Made by a program: the position numbers and the translations under genes. 10,115 nucleotides of DNA from Nitrospirota bacterium (GTDB lineage: Bacteria; Nitrospinota_A; UBA7883). Where the stretch lies: positions 1 to 10,115 of the forward strand of contig DRJW01000112.1 in NCBI GenBank assembly GCA_011052055.1. Reading direction: 5' to 3'. Shown one piece after another: positions 1 through 4,854 of the stretch. The notes beneath the pieces are model-generated. The model was given only the letters and a program-made list of their open reading frames with translations. It was not told the origin of the DNA and did not search any database. The first letter of the stretch is position 1. Each line of letters begins with the position of its first letter.

Positions 1-230
1 AAATCTCAAAGCGGTTATTGAACGAAAAAAAGGGAAGTATAATGGATGTAATAGTGGATGGAATCGACGAGGAGGAGGCGCTGTTGACCGGCAGGACGAA
101 ACATCAGGCCCCGGAAATCGACGGAACGGTTATCCTTGACTCGCTTACAGCCGCTATCGGCTCTATAATTCCGGTGAAAATCGTCGGGGCCACCGATTAC
201 GATCTGATTGGCCGGACGCCTGATATATGA
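1..230 (+). CDS. rimO: RimO, ribosomal protein S12 methylthiotransferase, C-terminal fragment (5' end outside window)
   Basis: Only the last 75 codons are present, open from the window edge in the frame starting at base 3 and ending in TGA at 228-230. This part is the TRAM (RNA-binding) domain that ends RimO/MiaB radical-SAM methylthiotransferases. The pattern VDGIDEE, LLTGRT, QAPEIDG, then IIPVKIVGATDYDLIGR, matches the RimO tail, where DYDL(V/I)G near the C-terminus is characteristic. MiaB is less likely because its TRAM domain usually lacks that QAPEIDG...DYDLIG combination. The radical-SAM CxxxCxxC motif and the UPF0004 domain must lie upstream. RimO adds a methylthio group to an aspartate of ribosomal protein S12 in the cytoplasm. 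cutA follows after 13 bases on the same strand, so the two are probably cotranscribed. An ATG at 42 and a TTG at 18 are internal codons, not starts. Confidence 0.88.
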   Translation, partial: ISKRLLNEKKGSIMDVIVDGIDEEEALLTGRTKHQAPEIDGTVILDSLTAAIGSIIPVKIVGATDYDLIGRTPDI

Positions 231-243
231 GAAGATAAACCGC

Positions 244-573
244 ATGATGGAGCGATCAGGTAAACAGGTGGTTTTCATGACGGCCTCAAGCGAGGAGGAG
301 GCGGGAAAAATCGCCACTGTCCTGGTTGAGGAAAATCTGGCGGCGTGCGTAAGCATAATCCCCAAAATACGCTCAATTTACCGATGGGAAGGGAAAGTGG
401 CGGACGAGGAGGAGCTTTTGCTGATAGCAAAAACCAGCGAGGAGAAATTCGCCGATCTGTGCCGGGCTGTAAAAAAACTGCACTCGTATGAAACTCCGGA
501 AATTGTCGCCGTCGAGGTCGCCGACGGCCTGAAACCATATCTCGAATGGATAGACCAAAGCCTTGGAAAATGA
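244..573 (+). CDS. cutA: CutA, divalent-cation tolerance protein family
   Basis: The 109-residue product is the usual length for CutA, a small trimeric cytoplasmic protein with a ferredoxin-like fold. Family landmarks in order are V-x-F-M-T-A-S-S at about 9-16, the N-L-A-A-C-V-S-I segment (31-38), I-Y-R-W-E-G-K (45-51), E-E-E-L-L-L-I-A-K-T (55-64), the signature H-S-Y-E-T-P-E-I (80-87, usually H-P-Y-E-x-P-E-I) and a late Y-L-x-W-I (99-103). In E. coli the gene was named from copper-sensitivity phenotypes, but the biochemical role in most bacteria is unsettled. I chose ATG 244. An adjacent ATG at 247 is equally possible, and a TTG at 208 would overlap rimO and add 12 residues with no counterpart in the family. 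The ribosome-binding site is weak (GAAG at 231-234), so it may rely on translation from rimO just upstream. Confidence 0.9.
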   Translation: MMERSGKQVVFMTASSEEEAGKIATVLVEENLAACVSIIPKIRSIYRWEGKVADEEELLLIAKTSEEKFADLCRAVKKLHSYETPEIVAVEVADGLKPYLEWIDQSLGK

Positions 574-597
574 AATGACCGGAGAAAAATAAATTAA

Positions 598-630
598 ATA
601 GTAGAAAAATAAGGGAAAAAAAGCTACTAT
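598..630 (+). promoter_or_regulatory. dyad with -10-like box upstream of the HU/IHF gene
   Basis: ATAGTAG (598-604) and CTACTAT (624-630) are perfect 7-bp inverted repeats separated by an A-rich 19-base spacer. The right arm contains TACTAT (625-630), one mismatch from TATAAT, about 50 bases before the HU/IHF start. No convincing -35 box sits 16-18 bases upstream. The arms could be an operator or a hairpin. A terminator for cutA is unlikely because the U-tract is missing. Low confidence as a promoter; the inverted repeat itself is directly visible. Confidence 0.3.
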
Positions 631-679
631 AGCGTAGATACTTGGTGGGAGTCTTACTTGGTTCGCGGGAAAAGATAGC

Positions 680-964
680 ATGACAAAGATCGACATTATA
701 AACCGTGTGGCAGAGCAGACGGGGCTTGCGCGGCAAGACTCGGACACTGCTGTTGAGACAATAATAGCTCTTGTAAAAGGCGCCCTTGCCAACGATGATC
801 CGGTTATCTTAAGAAGGTTCGGATCTTTTCAGACCAGGGCGAAAAACCCCAGGATCGGCCGCAACCCGAAAACAGGTGAGGAAGCGGAGATTTCCGCGAG
901 GAAAGTGGTTCGCTTTAAAGCCGGTAAGCACTTTAAACAGGCTGTGAATAACAAGTCGGACTAA
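680..964 (+). CDS. HU/IHF-family nucleoid DNA-binding protein
   Basis: The 94-residue protein belongs to the bacterial histone-like HU/IHF family. These proteins bind and bend DNA as dimers and shape the nucleoid, recombination and promoter complexes. It starts MTKIDIINRVAEQTGL (helix 1) and continues with R-R-F-G-S-F (45-50), the family signature region R-x-G-R-N-P-K-T-G-E (58-67) with the DNA-intercalating proline at position 63, and the end V-V-R-F-K-A-G-K-H-F-K (77-87). The length lies between typical HU (90) and IHF-alpha (about 99). The combination I-S-A-R-K-V-V-R-F-K resembles both, so I do not choose between hup and ihf. ATG 680 gives a family-typical N-terminus, with GGGA at 667-670 as a modest ribosome-binding site. 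It lies 106 bases after cutA and 111 bases before folE, on the same strand. The C-terminal VNNKSD tail is slightly extended. Confidence 0.92.
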   Translation: MTKIDIINRVAEQTGLARQDSDTAVETIIALVKGALANDDPVILRRFGSFQTRAKNPRIGRNPKTGEEAEISARKVVRFKAGKHFKQAVNNKSD

Positions 965-990
965 GCGCTTTAAAAACAATCCATTCATAT

Positions 991-1031
991 GCCTGTCGGG
1001 AATTGCCAAGTAGCCCTGCCCAGGCGCTTTT
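991..1031 (+). terminator. weak hairpin between the HU/IHF gene and folE
   Basis: GCCTG (991-995) pairs with CAGGC (1021-1025), and the inner GGG (998-1000) can pair with CCC (1014-1016), giving an interrupted stem-loop followed by GCTTTTC. The U-tract is only four bases and the stem has internal loops, so at best this is a leaky terminator after the HU/IHF gene. The rest of 965-1075 shows no clear promoter for folE. Confidence 0.28.
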
Positions 1032-1075
1032 CTATTCTTGCTGACCTCGATTTTATTAGCGGTTCCCTTTAAGCC

Positions 1076-1615
1076 ATGAAAGACACAATTAAAAATCTCC
1101 TTATACAAATAGGCGAGAACCCGCAAAGGGAAGGCTTGCTTAAAACACCGCAGAGGGTCGAGCAATCACTCCGGTTTCTTACCAGCGGTTACGATATGAA
1201 TGTAGAGGATGTTTTAAACGATGCTGTTTACGAGGAAAAATGCGATGACATGGTGATTATAAAAAGCATCGATCTTTTTTCCTTGTGCGAGCACCATATG
1301 CTTCCCTTTTACGGAAAGGCGCATGTGGCCTATCTTCCCGATGGAAAAATTCTGGGGCTATCCAAGATTCCGCGAGTTATCGAGGTGTTCGCAAGGCGGT
1401 TGCAGGTTCAAGAGCGGCTGACAAACCAGATAGCCAGCGCTCTTGAGGAGAGCCTTAAGCCAAAAGGCGTGGCCGTGGTTATCGAAGCCCTCCACCTTTG
1501 CATGGCCATGCGGGGAGTTGAAAAGCAAAACTCCGTTACGATCACATCGTCCATGCTTGGAGGGTTCAAAGAAGATCCCAGAACCCGTCAAGAGTTCCTT
1601 TCCCTGATACGATAG
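1076..1615 (+). CDS. folE: GTP cyclohydrolase I (type IA, FolE)
   Basis: The 179-residue cytoplasmic enzyme converts GTP to 7,8-dihydroneopterin triphosphate plus formate, the first step of tetrahydrofolate (and often pterin) synthesis. The start resembles other FolE proteins, with N-P-Q-R-E-G-L-x-x-T-P-x-R-V (15-28) as the substrate-side helix entry. The zinc ligands are visible: C71 and H74 in S-L-C-E-H-H-M (69-75), and C142 in H-L-C-M-A-M-R-G-V (140-148). G-L-S-K-I-P-R (94-100) is the second FolE signature. The protein is therefore the zinc-dependent, C-H-C type with intact active-site residues and no truncation. ATG 1076 has almost no Shine-Dalgarno sequence (CCCTTTAAGCC precedes it), but no better start exists nearby. 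It converges with the subunit IV gene on the other strand; the 106 bases between them are GC-rich and hold no clear terminator. Confidence 0.97.
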   Translation: MKDTIKNLLIQIGENPQREGLLKTPQRVEQSLRFLTSGYDMNVEDVLNDAVYEEKCDDMVIIKSIDLFSLCEHHMLPFYGKAHVAYLPDGKILGLSKIPRVIEVFARRLQVQERLTNQIASALEESLKPKGVAVVIEALHLCMAMRGVEKQNSVTITSSMLGGFKEDPRTRQEFLSLIR

Positions 1616-1632
1616 CCTGTTTTCCGCCTTCC

Positions 1633-1652
1633 CGCCGCCGGTCGCCGCCGGG
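1633..1652. repeat. short tandem repeat CGCCGCCGG in the folE / subunit IV intergenic gap
   Basis: CGCCGCCGGT (1633-1642) is followed directly by CGCCGCCGG (1643-1651), inside a C/G-rich, low-complexity stretch between two convergent genes. I looked for a bidirectional terminator in 1616-1721 and found only a 5-bp CGCCG/CGGCG stem (1690-1694 / 1711-1715), with no U-tract on the correct side for either gene. Function unknown. Confidence 0.4.
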
Positions 1653-1721
1653 TCCCCCTTCCCCCTCGCCACTGGCCTTCACCAAACAGCGCCGGGTCTT
1701 TTCCGTTACGCGGCGAAAAAG

Positions 1722-2210
1722 TCAGATGTAGTACCCCAATAAAGTAAAGACGATAAAAACAGTCACAGCCGCAAGCCCTATCCCCATAGCTATCGGGCGT
1801 CTGGACGGCCTGCGCTCGCGGCCTGCGCGATCCAGGAAGGGAACCATCAGCAGTAAGGCTATAGCCACCCCCTGCATTACGATGCCTAGTATTTTCGGGG
1901 CCCAGGCGCCGAGAAACTCAAAATGCTCCGCTAACCTGAGGCTATAGTAAGCCGCCAGAAAATACCATTCAGGCTTGATATGGCCGGGGGTGTTGAACGG
2001 ATCGGCTTTCTCTCCGAGGTGGGCCGGAAAAAGAGTCGTGATAGTTATCAGAATCATCAATATCAATCCGCATATTATGATCTGCTCGGCCACATGATCC
2101 GGGAAAAACCAGTACGCCTTCCCTTCACGGATCAACCTCTCTTTGTCTTTCATGGGAAGAGCTTTGACTTCGCACTCTTTGTTTTTTGTATATTCCGTTG
2201 GACTGGCCAT
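1722..2210 (-). CDS. cytochrome b C-terminal half (subunit IV / PetD-like) of a Rieske/cyt b complex
   Basis: The 162-residue membrane protein corresponds to helices E-G of mitochondrial cytochrome b, the separate subunit IV in b6f-type complexes. After a soluble N-terminus come a hydrophobic segment at about 42-63, the amphipathic region F-N-T-P-G-H-I-K-P-E-W-Y-F (72-84), and hydrophobic segments at about 107-125 and 139-161. P-E-W-Y (80-83) is the quinol-oxidation (Qo) site motif, with E81 the expected proton-accepting residue. The sequence after PEWY (FLAAYYSLR) differs from plant PetD and is closer to bacterial bc-type proteins. It is the last gene of the operon, 20 bases after the b6-like gene, which supports cotranslation and 1:1 assembly. 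Start ATG 2210 has AAAGA about 9 bases upstream. A second methionine at residue 20 is possible but would remove conserved pre-helix sequence. Confidence 0.93.
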   Translation of the reverse strand: MASPTEYTKNKECEVKALPMKDKERLIREGKAYWFFPDHVAEQIIICGLILMILITITTLFPAHLGEKADPFNTPGHIKPEWYFLAAYYSLRLAEHFEFLGAWAPKILGIVMQGVAIALLLMVPFLDRAGRERRPSRRPIAMGIGLAAVTVFIVFTLLGYYI

Positions 2211-2230
2211 TCACAAATCTTTCTTTGTTA

Positions 2231-2926
2231 TTAAAGCGGGCCCGAAATGCCCTGTCTTCTTATTTGCATCAGATGTAGCGTGATGAGACCGGCCGTCACG
2301 AACGGAAGGATAATCACATGGATGGCGAAAAACCTTGTAAGCGTCATCTGTCCTATCTCCTCCCCGCCGCGTAACACGAACCGTATATACTCCCCGACCA
2401 CAGGAATAGCGGACGGTGTCTCTGTTCCGACAACTGTGGCCCAGTAGGAAAGCTGTGTCCAGGGAAGCAGGTAGCCGGTAAACGACAGGTTCAATGTCAT
2501 AAGAAACAAACAAACCCCGATTACCCAGTTCAACTCCCTGGGGGCTTTATATATCCCGCTAATATATATTTTCGCCATATGTACGCCGATGGTTATCAGC
2601 ATCAGGCTTGAGCCCCAGACGTGGATGCCCCGGATCAACCAACCGAAAGGAACTTCGTTCATAATCATCGCCACTGAAGAGTGGGCCTGGGACACACTGG
2701 GCTGGTAATAAATCATAAGCAGCATTCCGGTGACCACCTGGCTTATGAAAAGAAAAAAGCTGATCCCGCCAAAACAGGACCAGAAGTTTAAATGAGACGG
2801 CGCGATTTTCTCGAACACCTCATCATCAAGTATCTCTTTGACTCCGAACCTGTCGTCGATGGCCTTGAAGGCCTTGACGGCAAGCCTGTTTTTTATCTCA
2901 ACAGGGCCGAATCGCAATGAGCTCAT
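2231..2926 (-). CDS. cytochrome b N-terminal half (b6-like), with heme-c(i)-type cysteine
   Basis: The 231-residue integral membrane subunit carries the two b hemes of a quinol:cytochrome c-type oxidoreductase, equivalent to cytochrome b6 (helices A-D). Heme ligands are H102 and H116 (13 residues between) and H203 and H218 (14 residues between). The 13/14 spacing is the b6f-type signature; mitochondrial and proteobacterial cytochrome b has 13/13. Helix A contains H-L-N-F-W-S-C-F-G-G (45-54). C51 falls where cytochrome b6 has the cysteine that covalently holds heme c(i)/c(n) near the Qi site, so a third heme is likely by homology. The G-Y-L-L-P-W-T-Q and cd1-helix region T-E-T-P-S-A-I-P-V-V-G (168-178) are also conserved. 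The N-terminus is about 15 residues longer than in plastid b6. The start is 9 bases after the Rieske stop codon. Confidence 0.95.
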   Translation of the reverse strand: MSSLRFGPVEIKNRLAVKAFKAIDDRFGVKEILDDEVFEKIAPSHLNFWSCFGGISFFLFISQVVTGMLLMIYYQPSVSQAHSSVAMIMNEVPFGWLIRGIHVWGSSLMLITIGVHMAKIYISGIYKAPRELNWVIGVCLFLMTLNLSFTGYLLPWTQLSYWATVVGTETPSAIPVVGEYIRFVLRGGEEIGQMTLTRFFAIHVIILPFVTAGLITLHLMQIRRQGISGPL

Positions 2927-2935
2927 GATCTTTAA

Positions 2936-3391
2936 TTACGCTTCTTCAATGACAATATACTCGTCCTCAACGCGCGCCTTGTACGAGGCGAGAGGCGCGG
3001 GCGGAGGGCCTGACAGCACGTTTCCTCTGATATCGAATCGCCCTCCGTGGCAGGGGCAGTCAAGTTCTTTTTTGCCGCCGTTCCACTTGACGACACAGCC
3101 AAGATGGGTGCATATGGCGGATAAAGCCAAAACCTCCTGCTCATTCGGATGAATTATTACAGCCGCCTTGTTCAAAAACCTGACGAATTTGGCTTCTCCG
3201 ATAGGTACCTCCAAAATCGAAATTTTGATCGACCGCACAGCCACTCCGCCCACTTTTTTCCGATGGGGCCATAAGAATAAACCCACGGGATAAACAACGC
3301 CTATGACGCTAATCAGGCTGAACAGGGCAAGAACAGCGCTCAAAAAACGCCTTCTGGCATTTGATACGGCTTCTAGAATTTCAGTGGTCAT
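2936..3391 (-). CDS. Rieske [2Fe-2S] protein of the quinol-oxidising complex
   Basis: The 151-residue iron-sulfur subunit takes one electron from quinol at the Qo site and passes it to a c-type cytochrome on the periplasmic side. The cluster motifs are C94-T-H-L-G-C99 and C112-P-C-H115-G; C94, H96, C112 and H115 bind the cluster and C99/C114 can form the usual disulfide. G-P-P-P-A-P-L (128-134) is the proline loop. The N-terminus has a twin-arginine motif R-R-R-F-L (13-17) followed by a hydrophobic helix to about residue 42. This fits Tat export with retention as a membrane anchor, the known route for bacterial Rieske proteins. The presence of C99 and C114 suggests a high-potential bc/b6f-type Rieske rather than a dioxygenase-type ferredoxin. 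It sits between the pentaheme cytochrome and cytochrome b genes. Start ATG 3391 has a weak ribosome-binding site. Confidence 0.96.
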   Translation of the reverse strand: MTTEILEAVSNARRRFLSAVLALFSLISVIGVVYPVGLFLWPHRKKVGGVAVRSIKISILEVPIGEAKFVRFLNKAAVIIHPNEQEVLALSAICTHLGCVVKWNGGKKELDCPCHGGRFDIRGNVLSGPPPAPLASYKARVEDEYIVIEEA

Positions 3392-3424
3392 TCGCTGGTT
3401 TTCTCAAGTAAATCGCAATCGGCC

Positions 3425-4651
3425 CTAATGCAAAGAGACTTTTTCGTCACGATCCATTTCTATTCTCATCTCTATCGCCTGCGGAACAAGCGGCTCATAC
3501 AGATAATCCGCCCACACAATAACCTGCGCGTCCTTTTTATCCGACAGATAGAAAGTGAACGTTTCTTTACGGGTTTCTTTAGGGAAAATTCTGTTATCTT
3601 TCACTATGGTCACCCCCCGGCCAAGCATGATGTCTTCGTCATGGACAAGCTCAACGTCGTTTTTGTCAAAAATAACTTTTTCATAAACTATTTTTTCTTT
3701 ATAGACTTTCCCACCAACTGAGCGAACTTCGCAGAACAAAATAAGCTTTCTTGTCGGAATACCGGTGGGAACACGATGGCCGGAGCCTGAGTTCGTAATA
3801 TGCGCATGAATGGTCATACGATCCTTTTTCCGAACCACTTTAGCTATCTTCACCTCAACAGCTTTTTTAAGCCGAGAGATGGAATGCCCTCCTGTTAGAT
3901 TATGGCTAAAGACTTTTTTTTCTGGGCCGCCGGTAACACCCGTCGCGATCTGCCCTTTGGTTTGAGGCATATGGCAGTATTGGCACTGTAGCCCTTTTTC
4001 CGCATACGGCCCCTCTTTCCATTCGCTGTACGTCGTCATAACCGGCACCCCGTTGGGTCGGTACTCATGGCAAGTGGCGCATAGCTTCGCGCTACTGTGA
4101 AGAGGCGAATATTTTATATCATGGATTTTCACGCTCCCTTCTTTATTGGGCCCGTATTTAACATGGCCCACATCCATTACAGCTGTATTGACGGGATGGG
4201 TGAATTTAACTTCTTTTAGGCTATGACAAAAATCGCATGTAACACCTTCGGACGTGATGGGATCGTCCAGTTTATAGTTGTTTGTGACCCTCGTAGTAGG
4301 AGAGTGACACCCGAGGCAAAGCTTTGGGGATTTTCCATTTGTCTTGAAAAAGGCCATTATGTACGCCGCCCTGAAAATTGGATCGCTCACAGATCTCGAA
4401 TGCATCGATTGGCGCCAGCTGTTATATATGTCGATGTGGCATTCCCCACATATTTTGCTGGATGTAAAGCCCTCTTTATTGATCTTGAAATTGATTTTTC
4501 TGGCGAAAGCCGGTGTGGTGAGAAAAGAAACGGCAAGCAGACCTGTAGTGGCGATCAAGGCGGCGCGGGCAAAACCGCGCAACACTCCCCTGTAAGCCTG
4601 CTCCCCCCCCGGAATGGCGCGTTTCAATATATCGCTCCTGCTGATTACCAT
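3425..4651 (-). CDS. periplasmic pentaheme cytochrome c, probable electron-accepting subunit of the Rieske/cyt b complex
   Basis: The 408-residue precursor has a hydrophobic stretch at about 29-48 ending A-F-A (48-50), a likely Sec signal-peptidase site. Five CxxCH heme motifs follow: CGECH (68-72), CLGCH (112-116), CDFCH (139-143), CATCH (191-195) and CQYCH (223-227). The N-terminal half resembles cytochrome c554/c'-type multiheme domains. The region from about 250 has no heme motif and looks like a beta-rich domain carrying N-S-G-S-G-H-R-V-P-T-G (287-297), a motif I recognise from C-terminal domains of other multiheme cytochromes. It is the first gene of the operon and stands where cytochrome c1 or f would be expected, so it probably accepts electrons from the Rieske cluster (inference). 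ATG 4651 lacks a Shine-Dalgarno sequence. A TTG at 4627-4625 has AGGAG (4639-4635) at ideal 7-base spacing and would give a 400-residue precursor. An eight-G run encodes codons 14-17. Confidence 0.9.
   Translation of the reverse strand: MVISRSDILKRAIPGGEQAYRGVLRGFARAALIATTGLLAVSFLTTPAFARKINFKINKEGFTSSKICGECHIDIYNSWRQSMHSRSVSDPIFRAAYIMAFFKTNGKSPKLCLGCHSPTTRVTNNYKLDDPITSEGVTCDFCHSLKEVKFTHPVNTAVMDVGHVKYGPNKEGSVKIHDIKYSPLHSSAKLCATCHEYRPNGVPVMTTYSEWKEGPYAEKGLQCQYCHMPQTKGQIATGVTGGPEKKVFSHNLTGGHSISRLKKAVEVKIAKVVRKKDRMTIHAHITNSGSGHRVPTGIPTRKLILFCEVRSVGGKVYKEKIVYEKVIFDKNDVELVHDEDIMLGRGVTIVKDNRIFPKETRKETFTFYLSDKKDAQVIVWADYLYEPLVPQAIEMRIEMDRDEKVSLH
4603..4610 (-). repeat. homopolymer tract (G8 on the coding strand) in the cytochrome signal region
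   Basis: Eight consecutive C on the plus strand are read as G8 in codons 14-17 of the pentaheme cytochrome precursor, upstream of the signal-peptide hydrophobic core. Gain or loss of one base would frameshift the gene. It may be chance, a phase-variable tract or a place of sequencing error. Confidence 0.6.
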
Positions 4652-4698
4652 TTAAACCGGGCGCGGTGAATGATTACACCGTAAAACCTTGTTAGATG

Positions 4699-4727
4699 AT
4701 TATTGAAATATATTCATTTTTTGTCAA
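4699..4727 (-). promoter_or_regulatory. sigma70-type promoter of the pentaheme cyt c-Rieske-cyt b operon
   Basis: Read on the minus strand, TTGACA (4727-4722) is a perfect -35 box, followed by exactly 17 bases and AATAAT (4704-4699), five of six matches to TATAAT. Transcription would start near 4692, leaving about 40 bases of leader before ATG 4651. The leader contains an incomplete dyad (GGTG at 4665-4668 with CACC at 4677-4680) that might be a regulator site. The near-consensus boxes suggest strong, largely constitutive expression. Confidence 0.75.
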
Positions 4728-4768
4728 CAGATTAACATCGAAAATTATGAGCCCGTCGCTTTTAGCCC

Positions 4769-4795
4769 TTGGACGCTTTGTCGCCATGCTAGAAT
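4769..4795 (+). promoter_or_regulatory. possible metG promoter
   Basis: TAGAAT (4790-4795) is a good -10 box. TTGGAC (4769-4774) could serve as -35, but the spacing is 15 bases and it matches only partly, so this is tentative. It would give a leader of about 50 bases containing AAGGAG (4836-4841). A run of eight T (4844-4851) separates this ribosome-binding site from ATG 4855, a rather long spacing of 13 bases. Confidence 0.35.
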
Positions 4796-4854
4796 GCTCA
4801 TCGTGGAAAATCCCGTATATTTAACTGTTTCAGGCAAGGAGAGTTTTTTTTAAA

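Noticed and set aside
275..792. Two long minus-strand open frames (275-736 and 373-792) opposite cutA and the HU/IHF gene
   Set aside because: They mirror the conserved coding strand, have no family pattern and cross an intergenic region; cutA and HU/IHF are clear on the plus strand.
1690..1715. CGCCG/CGGCG stem followed by AAAAA as a terminator
   Set aside because: The A-run would act as a U-tract on neither strand in the right order: for the plus strand it is A, and for the minus strand it precedes the stem.
4223..4669. 148-residue plus-strand open frame opposite the cytochrome c gene
   Set aside because: Antisense to CxxCH-coding sequence and its signal region; no ribosome-binding site and no recognisable protein features.
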